Shown piece after piece: positions 7,314 to 16,293 of a stretch of 64,000 bases of DNA (position 1 is the stretch's first letter; each line of letters opens with the position of its first letter). Below the pieces are notes generated by a model that worked only from the letters and a program-made list of their open reading frames with translations, was not told where the DNA came from and did no database searches. Source of the DNA: Clostridiales bacterium CHKCI006 (lineage in GTDB: Bacteria; Bacillota_I; Bacilli_A; Erysipelotrichales; Coprobacillaceae); the NCBI GenBank assembly GCA_900018345.1, contig FCNA01000026.1, positions 1 to 64,000 on the forward strand, given 5' to 3'. Both the position numbers and the translations under genes were made by a program.

Positions 7314-8966
7314 ATGAGCAGGAAAAAACAAGTCTATGAGAAAATCACCGCTCTCTACTGCCGGATCTCTCTGGATGACGGCGGCGACAATGAGAGTATG
7401 AGCATCAGCAAGCAGAAACTCATGCTCCGGGACTTCGCAGAAAAGCATGGGATGTTCCAGTATGAGTATTATGTGGATGACGGCTATACGGGCCGCAATT
7501 TCAACCGCCCCTCGTTCCAGCGCATGATCGCTGACATTGAGGCGGGAAAGGTCGGCTGCGTGGTCACGAAAGACCTATCGAGGCTTGGTAGGAATTATAT
7601 CGAAGCCGGAAGCTATATCGAAATCTTTTTCCCCAAACACAATGTACGCTATATCGCCATCACGAACGGCGTGGACAGCCTGACCCGTCAGGAGATGGAC
7701 ATCACGCCCTTTAAGAATATCCTGAACGATATGTACAGCCGGGATATTTCCAAAAAGGTGCTGGCGGGACGCATGACCCGTTCCCGGCAAGGAAAGTTCT
7801 GCGGCGGGCAGCCGCCTCTTGGCCTGATGCGCGACCCGGAGGACAAAGGGCATCTGATCCTTGACCCGGAGACTGCGCCGGTGATCCGAAAAATTTATGA
7901 TCTGGCACTGGACGGCTGGGGCTGTATGCGGATCGCAAAGCAGCTTATGGAGGATAAAATCCCCATCACCAGAGTAAAAAGCAATACAGAATGCGACGTG
8001 AACTACTATTCATGGGGGAGCGCAAGGATCAGCCATATTCTGCGGAATCCCTTTTATAAGGGCGCACATCTTGTTTGCCGGACACACCAGAAAGGCATCC
8101 GCTCCAACACTTATGACATTATCCCCCGTGAGGAATGGGAGGTCATTGAGGGCTGCCACGAAGCGATTGTGACGCCGGAGGAATGGGAACAGGTGCAGGA
8201 AATCATTGACCGCAGACCCACCATTATGAAAGGCAACGCCTGCCCTTTCTATAACCTGTTCCACGGGCTTGTCTACTGCGCCACCTGCGGGAAGTCCATG
8301 CAGGTGCGGTATGAAAAGGTCGGCAGAACCGGAAAGAACCGCTTCACCGGCGAAATGCGGGAGCCGATTGACAGGGCATACTATATCTGCCAGACCTACA
8401 ACCGGCTGGGTAAGAACGCCTGTACCAGCCATAAGATTGAAGCAAGAGATTTGTATAATCTGGTGCTGAAGGATATACAGGAATTGGCGGAGCAGGCCAT
8501 GAAGGACGCCGATGCGTTTTACCAGCGGCTCAGCAGCCGGATGGAGCGCCGGTATCTGGTGGACGCTTCTCAGACAGAGAAGGAACGGAAACGGCTGGAA
8601 ACCCGGAATCAGGAAATTGACGGGATGTTTTTGAGCCTGTACACCGATAAGGCCAAAGGCGTCCTGACCGAACAGCGGTTTATGAAGCTGACGGCGGCGC
8701 TGGAACAGGAGCAGGAAGCCAACCAGAAACGACTGCACGATCTGGCGGTGATGCAGAGCCGGGCGGACGCACAGGAAAGCGAAGTCCGAACCTTTATCAA
8801 GGAAATCCGGCGCTATGCCGCCATTGAGGAACTGGACGAGTCCGTACTGAACCGGCTTATCAGTAAAATCCTGATCGGCGAGGTCAAGAAGGTGGACGGC
8901 CAGAAGGTGCAGGAAGTCAGGATCGTGTATAACTTTGTCGGGGAAATCCCGGAGATTGCAGCGTAA
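7314..8966 (+). CDS. Large serine recombinase (TnpX-like, DUF4368)
   Basis: A 550-residue site-specific recombinase of the large serine type that integrates and excises elements. The N-terminal resolvase domain contains the catalytic serine in YCRIS (S19), plus a SRLGRNYIEAG block. A recombinase domain follows (PPLGLMRDP, then DVNYYSWGSARISHILRNPFY). A zinc ribbon (CATCGKSM paired with a later Cys) and a long coiled coil come next, and the C-terminus resembles DUF4368, as in Tn4451 TnpX-type enzymes. The frame is complete. It probably marks one end of an integrative element, but I could not define the attachment core. Confidence 0.92.
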   Translation: MSRKKQVYEKITALYCRISLDDGGDNESMSISKQKLMLRDFAEKHGMFQYEYYVDDGYTGRNFNRPSFQRMIADIEAGKVGCVVTKDLSRLGRNYIEAGSYIEIFFPKHNVRYIAITNGVDSLTRQEMDITPFKNILNDMYSRDISKKVLAGRMTRSRQGKFCGGQPPLGLMRDPEDKGHLILDPETAPVIRKIYDLALDGWGCMRIAKQLMEDKIPITRVKSNTECDVNYYSWGSARISHILRNPFYKGAHLVCRTHQKGIRSNTYDIIPREEWEVIEGCHEAIVTPEEWEQVQEIIDRRPTIMKGNACPFYNLFHGLVYCATCGKSMQVRYEKVGRTGKNRFTGEMREPIDRAYYICQTYNRLGKNACTSHKIEARDLYNLVLKDIQELAEQAMKDADAFYQRLSSRMERRYLVDASQTEKERKRLETRNQEIDGMFLSLYTDKAKGVLTEQRFMKLTAALEQEQEANQKRLHDLAVMQSRADAQESEVRTFIKEIRRYAAIEELDESVLNRLISKILIGEVKKVDGQKVQEVRIVYNFVGEIPEIAA

Positions 8967-8973
8967 ATAGTTT

Positions 8974-9012
8974 GCCCCATCTCTCAACCATTGAGGGATG
9001 GGGCTTTTGTTG
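8974..9012 (+). terminator. Terminator after the serine recombinase
   Basis: GCCCCATCTCTCAA (8974-8987) pairs with TTGAGGGATGGGGC (8991-9004) with one G-T pair and a three-base loop, followed by TTTTGTT. It lies between the recombinase and the convergent permease gene. Confidence 0.8.
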
Positions 9013-9042
9013 TGGATAAAGCGATTTGTCTGAACGATAGTA

Positions 9043-11241
9043 TTATCCCATATAATCCGTTCGCAGTGCTTCTACCAGATCACATTTCAGAATTTTCTTG
9101 CCACCCAGGTAATATGCCAATGCAACAAAGCCAAAAAGTGCCGCGATAAAAAGCAGGATAGGAACAATGGGAGCCACTGCTAAAAATTCCATTGGATTCA
9201 AGTAGCTTGCCGTTATCATCAACCACACAAACACAACCGTAATCGGCAGCGTGATCAGAACGGGGCGGCCCGCTATAACGAGGGCTTCAATCCAAAACAT
9301 TTTTCGCATACCTTCCGGCGTCATGCCAATGGACATATATCTCGCAAATTCTCTTTTCCTTTGCCGAATAAATCCCAGCGTGTTGGAAAATACGTTAGCG
9401 ATCCCGATGAAGGCCAGCAGCACACACAGCGCCCCGATTATCAGTTTGTACCCGTTCAGCATAGCATCGTTGTCTATCTTTTCCTGAACCCGGTTTTCCA
9501 CCTCGAAAGAAATGTCATGCCCCAGCACATTCGTCAGCTCGGTTTCAATCATACTCAGTTCTGTCAGGGTTCTTTCTTTTTCTGAAAGAATGCGGATATA
9601 GGTATCTGGTTCAGCATTTCCAATCGTCTTTTCGATTTGTTTCCATGTGGAAAGGGACACAAATTGAACTAAAGCATAGTTATCATATTCTTCTCTCAAA
9701 ACCGGCGGCTCCTTTGTAAAGCCCAAAACCGGAATCTCCACAGTTGCAGCCGCATCTTCCAGGTTTTGTAAAGTCATCGTGTCCTGGTTCTCTGACAAAA
9801 ACGGAACATATTCTTTGTATCTGAAATTGCTGTTTATGTTGTCCCAAATACGGTTCAAAACAACGCTCCCGTTTTCCGCTGAGGAAACGCCGATCTGCTC
9901 ACAATACGTGGCAAAGCTGCTGTCGTCCATGATTACAATAGGAGCCTGAATGGTATAAATCCCATCTGCCATACTGACATCACTTCCGGCGACTGTTTCA
10001 AGACCACCCAGACTTTTTACTTCTTCGCTGACAGCGTCCGCCCCAATAGAACAAACGGCGTTTGCCTTTTGATAAATCACACTGTCTGTATCAGGCAAAG
10101 CATGGATTTCATCCGTATGAGAGAAGTCCTCGATCTTTGTGTCCTCAAGCGTTGCCATCACATCCCAGGCATCCTGGTAGCGTTCAAAATAGGTATGGTT
10201 TGTACTGATTCCAGAGAGAGTAAAAAAACTCAGCATAAGGGCAAAGCCCAAAAAAGAAAGGGTCAACGACAGCGTGGCGGTTCGCAGAGATTTCTTCTGT
10301 GCTTTCAGTGCATTCCCGGCAAGTTCCCCTTCGGTTCCAAATAAAAGCGCAAGAATACGGGATTTTTTTCTCCGTTTTAGCTGTAATTCTCCCGTGTTTT
10401 TTATAGCTTCCAGTGGGGTCATCTTGCTCAATTTCCTGGCTGGCAGCCAGGCAGAAATCAGTACCGTCAAAAACGAGGTCAGAATCGTGACTGCAAACAC
10501 CAGCGGATGATAGGCAAAGGCAGCTTCATGTCTGCCGACAATACCATCGGCGAGAATATTGACTGCTTGGATGGCTCCGAAGGTCAAAGCGATTCCGACA
10601 ATACTTCCGATCAAAACAGGAAGCACGCAAAGCATCGCCGCTTCCTGTAAAAGACAGGTGCGGATTTGCCCCGGCGTCGCCCCAATGCTGGAAAAGATGC
10701 CAAACTGATGGACACGGGCATTCATAGATACAGCAAACGAGTTATGAATGATTAAAATCAAAGACACCGACACAAGCAGGAGTACAAAGAGATAAAAAGC
10801 CATCAATAAGGGCGGATTGCTGTCCTGCGGATCGTTGATGAAATAACTTGACAGCAGTGATTCATGATACGATACGGAAGTTTCCGGAACACCTAACTGC
10901 TGGGCGATAAGAGGCATATCCTGATACACAGCCCTCATGTTATCAAAGCAAATATCAACTACAAGAGTTTGATCGTCTGATAAATCCTCATTGATTATAG
11001 CCGTTTTTACATTGGCGAAATTCTCAATCTCGGACACTTTATCTTCTTCAAACGCCCCGCTGATGCGTCCCTGCCAGTTTCCTTCTTCTAAAACAACAGA
11101 TTCTATTTCATAATTCCAGAAGTTATAAAACAAACCGCACAGCAAAGAAAGAAACAGAGCAGAAATAAACGCCGCAACCAGAACGGATACGCTGGAAGCC
11201 CGATTCTTTTTGATGAATCCGATCGAATAGTCTTTCCACAT
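9043..11241 (-). CDS. FtsX-family ABC transporter permease
   Basis: A 732-residue membrane protein of the FtsX/MacB-like permease type. An N-terminal membrane segment (residues about 15-40) is followed by an extracytoplasmic stretch. Then come three helices forming a first FtsX domain, a large extracellular region around residues 340-590, and a second FtsX domain with three helices near the C-terminus. I start at MWKDYSIGF because ACGGAGGTAAGAAT precedes it; a longer start at 11271 would overlap the ATPase gene. It is four bases downstream of the ATPase gene, so the two form one transporter. Transporters of this kind next to a two-component system often expel antimicrobial peptides; the substrate here is unknown. 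Confidence 0.85.
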   Translation of the reverse strand: MWKDYSIGFIKKNRASSVSVLVAAFISALFLSLLCGLFYNFWNYEIESVVLEEGNWQGRISGAFEEDKVSEIENFANVKTAIINEDLSDDQTLVVDICFDNMRAVYQDMPLIAQQLGVPETSVSYHESLLSSYFINDPQDSNPPLLMAFYLFVLLLVSVSLILIIHNSFAVSMNARVHQFGIFSSIGATPGQIRTCLLQEAAMLCVLPVLIGSIVGIALTFGAIQAVNILADGIVGRHEAAFAYHPLVFAVTILTSFLTVLISAWLPARKLSKMTPLEAIKNTGELQLKRRKKSRILALLFGTEGELAGNALKAQKKSLRTATLSLTLSFLGFALMLSFFTLSGISTNHTYFERYQDAWDVMATLEDTKIEDFSHTDEIHALPDTDSVIYQKANAVCSIGADAVSEEVKSLGGLETVAGSDVSMADGIYTIQAPIVIMDDSSFATYCEQIGVSSAENGSVVLNRIWDNINSNFRYKEYVPFLSENQDTMTLQNLEDAAATVEIPVLGFTKEPPVLREEYDNYALVQFVSLSTWKQIEKTIGNAEPDTYIRILSEKERTLTELSMIETELTNVLGHDISFEVENRVQEKIDNDAMLNGYKLIIGALCVLLAFIGIANVFSNTLGFIRQRKREFARYMSIGMTPEGMRKMFWIEALVIAGRPVLITLPITVVFVWLMITASYLNPMEFLAVAPIVPILLFIAALFGFVALAYYLGGKKILKCDLVEALRTDYMG

Positions 11242-11245
11242 ATTC

Positions 11246-11926
11246 TTACCTCCGTTTCTGATCGCCGACAATTTTCCCGTCCTCTATGGTAATAACGCGA
11301 TCCGCCTCCAATGCGATCTTTTCATCATGGGTAATCAAAAGAATCGTCTGTTCCAGGTTACGGTTAGATAATTTCAGCAAATCAATAATTTCCTCTCCGT
11401 TTTTCCGATCCAAGTTGCCGGTCGGTTCATCTGCAAGCAACAGCGCCGGGCGATAGATCAAAGAACGGGCGATAGCAACTCGCTGCTGTTGTCCGCCGGA
11501 AAGCTGGCTGGGCAGTGATTCCAGTTTATCTTCGATTCCCAGGGAATGTACAATCTGCTCAAAGTATTCTTGATTGGGTTTGCGCTTGTCCAACAGGAGC
11601 GGCATGAGTATATTTTTTCGGACGGTAAGGGTGGGGATCAGGTTATAAAATTGATAGACCAATCCGACCTTCCTGCGCCGGAAAATGGCTGCCTGGGTTC
11701 GGTTCATGGCAGATAATTCTGTCCCCTCTATCAGGACTTTCCCTTCTGTCGGCTTATCCACGCTTCCCAAAATATGCAGCAGTGTAGATTTCCCCGAACC
11801 GGATGCCCCTACGATTGCTACAAATTCTCCTTTTTGTACAGACAAGTCAATGTGATCCAACGCCACGACCTGATTGTTCCCAGAGCCATATACCTTTCGG
11901 ACATTTTCACATTTTAGTATTTCCAT
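11246..11926 (-). CDS. ABC transporter ATP-binding protein (LolD/MacB-like)
   Basis: A 226-residue nucleotide-binding domain. It has Walker A (GASGSGKST, about residue 38), a Q-loop, the signature QLSGGQQQRVAIARSL, Walker B with catalytic glutamate (LLLADEPTGNLD) and an H-loop histidine (LLITHDEK). The ADEPTGNLD form is typical of partners of FtsX-type permeases. It is followed four bases later by the permease. Its own promoter lies in the 60-base gap after the kinase gene, where an 11-base-periodic repeat suggests control by the adjacent response regulator. Confidence 0.9.
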   Translation of the reverse strand: MEILKCENVRKVYGSGNNQVVALDHIDLSVQKGEFVAIVGASGSGKSTLLHILGSVDKPTEGKVLIEGTELSAMNRTQAAIFRRRKVGLVYQFYNLIPTLTVRKNILMPLLLDKRKPNQEYFEQIVHSLGIEDKLESLPSQLSGGQQQRVAIARSLIYRPALLLADEPTGNLDRKNGEEIIDLLKLSNRNLEQTILLITHDEKIALEADRVITIEDGKIVGDQKRR

Positions 11927-11962
11927 GTCACTTTCTCCTCTCTACTGAATGGTCTTGCGTAC

Positions 11963-11994
11963 AGTATAACAAAGTAAAGTGACATCTCAGTGAC
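11963..11994 (-). promoter_or_regulatory. Promoter with tandem response-regulator-type repeats
   Basis: Read on the minus strand, GTCACT occurs at 11994-11989 and again at 11983-11978, an 11-base period as in OmpR-family binding sites. TATACT lies downstream at 11968-11963. No good -35 hexamer is present at the right distance; the repeats occupy that place, which suggests an activator-dependent promoter for the ABC genes. The first repeat overlaps the kinase stop codon. Confidence 0.55.
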
Positions 11995-13174
11995 TGTACA
12001 TCTTTATTTCAAAACAAGCACCGCCATTTTGCAAGTTACAGGCGGTTATAGTTCCGTTCTGCAATTCAAAAATGGAACGGGCAAGAGCCAGACCAATTCC
12101 AATTCCATCTCCAACCGCACACCGGCCCCGGTAAAAACGATCAAAAAGATGCGGTAAGTCCTCTGTGTCAAAGCCCGCCCCGTCATCCCATACCTGAATT
12201 TCTACATAGAGAGGGTTGCCAGAGTAGCCACAATGGACTACGCCGCCCGGCTTGGAATGTTCCATACAATTCTTGATGAGATTGATGAGGGCTTCCATTG
12301 TCCACTCCAAATCCCCCCAAAATTCAATACAGCCATTTTCTGGAATTTCAACAGTAATATGGTTTTTTCGCAATAAATCGTTCAGATTATCTGCCGCCAG
12401 ATTTAATACCGTATAAAGATCGACCTTTTCCCGTTTGAGCGGCAGCGTTCCAGCATCAATCTTGGAAAGCATAAGCAAGGATTCTTCCAGACGGTTTAAT
12501 CGTTTCAACTGCTGTTTGACCTGTTCTGCGTAAGTCCCCGGAATTTCTTTTTCCATAAGCTGCAACGACAAAAAGGCTGCTGTGATTGGCGTTTTCAGTT
12601 GGTGTGCTATATTAGCCAGGTTCTCTGCAAAATTTTCCTTTGCGGCAACTGCCGTTTCTCTTGTTTGATAAAGCATCGTGACAGTTTTGTATATTTCGTC
12701 CTGCAAATGGGAATATTCATCTTCCTTCGTCTGTATCAATGTCCCGCCAGCACCGATATTAACTTGCTCCAAAAACTCGGTCAAATCATCAATCCTCTTT
12801 CGATTTTTTCTGTGGGACAGAAAGATTCCAGCCCCAAAAGCACAAGCAGTCACAAGGAAAAATAGAATCGGAAAAAGCACTGTATCCAGCGGGAAATCAT
12901 AGCAAAAATCATTAACCCGGTATCCGTATTTTTCCAGATAATCGTTGCCTCTGAGTTCTTGTTCCGTCAATGAATGATAGTCTTTCAGAGCCGCTAATAG
13001 CTGCGGCTCCGCTTCAGGAGAATTTGCCAATATAGTTTCGCATAATGCCGAGGTGTGTTCAAATGCAATCTGCCGGTACGTGTGCAGGAAGAAAGCGGCG
13101 GTAAGTATCATGCCTGCCGCAAGAACAGCAAACGGAAAAATCAGAAGTATTTTTTGTTTCCATTTTTCGCTCAT
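11987..13174 (-). CDS. Sensor histidine kinase
   Basis: A 395-residue membrane sensor kinase. Two membrane segments (residues about 10-30 and 95-115) enclose an extracytoplasmic domain of roughly 65 residues. They are followed by a short linker and the phospho-acceptor helix with NIAHQLKTPITA (the histidine near residue 190). The ATPase domain shows an N-box (LINLIKNCMEHS), a G1 box (DDGAGFD) and a G2 box (GIGIGLAL). Its ATG overlaps the response regulator stop by four bases, behind GGAGG. The pair probably senses a compound handled by the downstream ABC transporter. Confidence 0.92.
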   Translation of the reverse strand: MSEKWKQKILLIFPFAVLAAGMILTAAFFLHTYRQIAFEHTSALCETILANSPEAEPQLLAALKDYHSLTEQELRGNDYLEKYGYRVNDFCYDFPLDTVLFPILFFLVTACAFGAGIFLSHRKNRKRIDDLTEFLEQVNIGAGGTLIQTKEDEYSHLQDEIYKTVTMLYQTRETAVAAKENFAENLANIAHQLKTPITAAFLSLQLMEKEIPGTYAEQVKQQLKRLNRLEESLLMLSKIDAGTLPLKREKVDLYTVLNLAADNLNDLLRKNHITVEIPENGCIEFWGDLEWTMEALINLIKNCMEHSKPGGVVHCGYSGNPLYVEIQVWDDGAGFDTEDLPHLFDRFYRGRCAVGDGIGIGLALARSIFELQNGTITACNLQNGGACFEIKMYSH

Positions 13175-13842
13175 TGTGTGTCCTCCATACGGTAGCCAAA
13201 ACTTCGGATCGTTTTTAGGCAGGCTGGATGATTCAGCTTTTCCCGCAATCTTTTCATTGTGACCGTCAGCGTATTATCATTTACATAATTCCCGCTGCGA
13301 TCCCAAACCTGCTCTAATAACTGGTTTCTGGTGATCGTTTTTCCCTTGTTTTCCATCAGAATCAGCAGAATGCGGTACTCCGGCTGGCTTACAACGATTT
13401 CTTTCTGTCCGTCATAGACAGCCGTTTTTTCCTTATCCAACATTAGGTCATCGCAGAATAGCTTTGTGTCGGTTACGGCTTTGGTTCTTCGCAGCAGCGC
13501 CAAAATACGGGAATACAGAACGGCAAGATCAAAGGGCTTTACCACATAATCATCCGCCCCATTTTGGAAACCGGTAACAATGTCGTGAGAATCGCCCCGA
13601 ATCGTTAAATAAACAATAGGCAGAGTTTTCCATCTTTCACGAATCCAAAGGCATAATTCACTCCCTTGTCCGTCCGGCATATTCCAGTCCAGCAAGACGA
13701 TTGTAGGTAAATGACCGATTAATGCTTTCTTGACATCTGTAATTCTATCAAAAACGGCTACTTTGCAATTCTGCTGTTCCAAATATTCTTTTACAGACTT
13801 GCCAATCGTTTCGTCATCTTCCGCATAATAAACTTCAATCAT
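13171..13842 (-). CDS. OmpR-family response regulator
   Basis: A 223-residue regulator. The receiver domain has the acidic pocket EDD (residues 8-10), the phosphorylated aspartate D52 in LLDWNMPDG, and the conserved lysine in VVKPFD near residue 101. A C-terminal winged helix of the OmpR/PhoB type carries RILLILMENKGKTITRNQLL and NTLTVTMKRLREKL. I start at MIEVYYAEDD, which has AGGAGGAGAAC ahead, rather than at the longer frame start. Its start lies within the last codons of the small HTH gene. Probable target: the 11-base direct repeat before the ABC genes. Confidence 0.92.
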   Translation of the reverse strand: MIEVYYAEDDETIGKSVKEYLEQQNCKVAVFDRITDVKKALIGHLPTIVLLDWNMPDGQGSELCLWIRERWKTLPIVYLTIRGDSHDIVTGFQNGADDYVVKPFDLAVLYSRILALLRRTKAVTDTKLFCDDLMLDKEKTAVYDGQKEIVVSQPEYRILLILMENKGKTITRNQLLEQVWDRSGNYVNDNTLTVTMKRLREKLNHPACLKTIRSFGYRMEDTQ

Positions 13843-14032
13843 GATGTTCTCCTCCTGATTGCCCGGCAGATTTTCTCCGCCCATCCAATGGCTTCGTAGC
13901 ATTCTTTGGGATAAGCCAGACGGTTCCCATTTTTTCCGCTCCTGGGATACGTCCTGCGGAACAGTAGTAATTTATCCAACGGGGTGTTACTCCCCAAATT
14001 TTGCTTGCTTCTTTCAAAGTCATGTAATCCAT
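13835..14032 (-). CDS. Small HTH (excisionase/MerR-like) DNA-binding protein
   Basis: A 65-residue protein with an N-terminal winged-helix of the MerR/excisionase type (YMTLKEASKIWGVTPRWINY, then CSAGRIPGAEKMGTVWLIP). It has a basic tail. The ATG at 14032 follows ACGGAGGTGCTAT; two upstream in-frame codons lack a ribosome-binding site. Its 3' end overlaps the response regulator start by eight bases, so it is first in an operon HTH - regulator - kinase. Proteins like this are common as first genes of element-borne regulatory operons; its target is unknown. Confidence 0.75.
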   Translation of the reverse strand: MDYMTLKEASKIWGVTPRWINYYCSAGRIPGAEKMGTVWLIPKNATKPLDGRRKSAGQSGGEHHD

Positions 14033-14116
14033 ATAGCACCTCCGTACTGCCATATTATAATTCGTACTCTCGAATAAAACAAGTTAAGCAGTACAAGTCA
14101 AGCTAATAATTATCAG

Positions 14117-14164
14117 AATGGCAGCCACAAAAAGGAATTCTTTGATCGTGGCTGCCATTTTTTT
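14117..14164. terminator. Hairpin with T-tract
   Basis: AATGGCAGCCAC (14117-14128) pairs perfectly with GTGGCTGCCATT (14148-14159), followed on the plus strand by a run of T. No plus-strand gene ends just before it, so it may be left from a deleted gene or mark the border of the mobile region. Confidence 0.55.
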
Positions 14165-14220
14165 AATTCATCACTTGACATTGTGGCAAAGAGTACGCCA
14201 TTGTTTGTCAGAACGACTGA

Positions 14221-14436
14221 ATGTCCGCCAACGACATGCAGGCACTAGAGACCCTCGACCACCTTCCCGCTGAAGAGGGCAGCGACCTGTACTTATCAAC
14301 GGGTAGTATGCTCCTGCTTAAAAATGCAGCGGCTTTTGCAAATACCGAATCGGACAGGGCTCCCGCAAAGGCAAAGGCTTGGTGGGAAGAGGATGAGCAG
14401 CGAAGTGAACGAGCTCGCTTGTGTAGAAACGAGTGA
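14221..14436 (+). other. Unassigned 71-codon open frame in element debris
   Basis: The frame begins MSANDMQALETLDHLPAEEG, is acidic, and ends in a charged stretch around WWEEDEQRSERARL. It is GC-rich like the element genes to its left. I do not recognise it, see no clear ribosome-binding site, and suspect a fragment of a larger element gene. Confidence 0.25.
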
Positions 14437-14459
14437 TACGGAGCTTGCGAGGACAAGAC

Positions 14460-14760
14460 GGAAAGAGAAATACAAGTCATTTACTAAGTCAGTATGCTTG
14501 TCCAGAAGTCTATTGCGGTCAATCCCTAGCGCATTTGCAAGCGTCAAAGCTGTACCATGCTTAATGAAGTGTCAATCATTCTCATACAAAACCAGTGTCG
14601 CCAGCACAATGCCAACCTTTTCTACCAATTTCCTTGTGGTGATGCCCTGAAATATCCAGTGATACTTCAGATATTGACCTGATGTAGTACATTTTTCATC
14701 AGTTGTATAGTCAAAAGGTAATCGAATCATCATTTTGCCATTGGAATAGAGGTAAATCAC
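14460..14760 (-). pseudogene. Degenerate XRE-type HTH protein
   Basis: On the minus strand a frame from 14760 reads YLYSNGKMMIRLPFDYTTDEK and RKLVEKVGIVLATLVLYEND before a stop at 14572. The following bases continue in register as HFIKHGTALTLANALGIDRNRLL and then lose similarity. The LVEKVGIVLATLVLYEND block resembles the recognition helix of XRE/Cro-type DNA-binding proteins found on mobile elements. A premature stop and the missing second half make it a remnant. Confidence 0.4.
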
Positions 14761-14951
14761 CGTGTGATTGAGATTATCATCGGTAAAACCACATCACATT
14801 TGCAATACCATTTGGTATGTGATAAATTGTATAAGTCATCTATATATTGACTCATGACCTCATCCTCTTTGTATATTGTTTTATTTACAGACCACAAAAC
14901 AAATATACACCGGATGATTCTTCTTTGCCACTTGGCTAAAGCTTTTCTTGA

Positions 14952-14980
14952 CCCCTAGACAATCTGAGGGGGTTTTTATT
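14952..14980 (+). terminator. Terminator-like hairpin
   Basis: CCCCTAGA and TCTGAGGGG form a stem with one bulged base around CAA, followed by GTTTTTATT on the plus strand. It lies just outside the left end of the IS1595-type element. Confidence 0.5.
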
Positions 14981-14988
14981 ACTAAAAC

Positions 14989-16173
14989 TCATCCTGGATA
15001 AATGTTGGTAAGAAAATGCATTTGGACTCAATCAAACGGAGTGCAAATTCTTTTCTAAAAATCACATATTTTTGGTTCGTGCTATACTTGATTTAGAGGT
15101 GATTGGTATGGATAAATCAAGTAGACAGGCTTTCCTTAATGCCATTCAAGCGCTGATGGACGAATTTCAAGCTGATTTTAACGATCTTAGTGACATTCAT
15201 AATCTGCTGATTTCTAATAAGTTTCAACTGCTATTGGATAAAGCGAATGAGAACGCGACTGCTAATGGTTGCCCACATTGCAACACGACAAACCCCATTC
15301 GCTATGGAAAAACTAAGCAAGTATTACAACGTTATTTGTGTAAAAATTGTGGTAAAACATTTACAGTTAAAGCAGGGACACTCACTGCTTACTCAAAGAA
15401 ATCAACCCATTGCTGGTATCAGTTCATCATCGATTTCCTTCATGAGGAATCTATCCAAAATATCTGTGATGACTGTATGATATGTAAACAGACAGCGTTG
15501 GTTTGGCGTCACAAAATGGCCAATATCTTATCTACAGATATTAAGGATCCACAGCTTAAAGGAACGGTATATTTAGATGAAACATGAGTACACAGATATC
15601 ATCCAGGATATGAAAATGATGAACCTAAACAGCCAAAAAAACGAGGTATAAGCGATCACAAACGCAATATAGCATGTGCCGTCGATGAAAAAGGAAAATG
15701 TGTTATAGAGGTATCCGTGCCTGGAAGGATCACATCAAAAGAATTGATCAGAATATTCAAAAATAAGATTCCCTCCAGCTGTACAGTGGTCAGCGATAGT
15801 TTTAGGTCATATCATCAGCTGATGAAGGAACTCAACGTAAAATGGATGAAGATTCCATCAGGAAAGAAGGAAAAGGAAGGTTATACACTATCACGAGTGA
15901 ATGGCCTTCACTCTGCAATAAAATATTTTGTAAGAACTTATCGAGGAGTATCAGATAAGTATTTGAAACATTATATAGCCATCTTTAAATATAGAAGACA
16001 GCTGTTTAGAATGACTTTCAGAGATAAGATTGATATGACATTCAAACACCTCATGCTCCATAAATGTAACATTAAATATAAAGATATTCGCGGACGCAAC
16101 TCTGCAGACGACATTTATGCTATCACTTCGGAGTGATTTGCAATGTTTATACGACAACACTTTTCTAGGATGG
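14989..16173 (+). mobile_element. IS1595-family insertion sequence (inactive copy)
   Basis: The broken transposase gene is bracketed by imperfect inverted ends: CATCCTGGATAAATGTTG at 14990-15007 against the complement of 16155-16173, which reads CATCCTAGAAAAGTGTTG, with three mismatches in 18. Similarity continues weakly outward for about ten more bases, so the true ends may lie slightly further out. No target duplication is evident. It separates the element debris from the chromosomal backbone. Confidence 0.6.
15108..16136 (+). pseudogene. IS1595-family transposase with an internal stop
   Basis: A frame of about 342 codons interrupted by one TGA at 15585-15587. The N-terminal part has a zinc ribbon (CPHCNTT and CKNCGKTF) typical of this family. 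After the first catalytic region (VYLDET, where the stop follows immediately), the same frame continues with VSDSFRSYHQL and NGLHSAIKYF, then the hallmark RGVSDKYLKHYIAIFKYRR. The ATG at 15108 follows AGAGGTG. One nonsense codon is the only visible lesion. Confidence 0.75.
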
Positions 16174-16250
16174 GGGTTCTTACTAAAAATGGCATAGCTA
16201 CAAAGCTACGCTGTATTCACACAACAATATTTCATTGAGATACAAAAGTC

Positions 16251-16282
16251 ATGGGGCACCTTCCTTACAGAGAGTGCCCCAT
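16251..16282 (-). terminator. Terminator of the lipoprotein gene
   Basis: ATGGGGCAC (16251-16259) and GTGCCCCAT (16274-16282) form a nine-base stem just past the lipoprotein stop. On the minus strand it is followed by GACTTTTG, a modest T-tract. Confidence 0.55.
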
Positions 16283-16293
16283 ATGCGCATTTT

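Noticed and set aside
8010-8987. A 325-codon minus-strand frame opposite the serine recombinase
   Set aside because: Shadow of the recombinase coding strand; low-complexity composition and no start signal.
14221-14436. A functional gene of 71 codons
   Set aside because: No ribosome-binding site, no recognised domain, and location in element debris; kept only as an unassigned frame.
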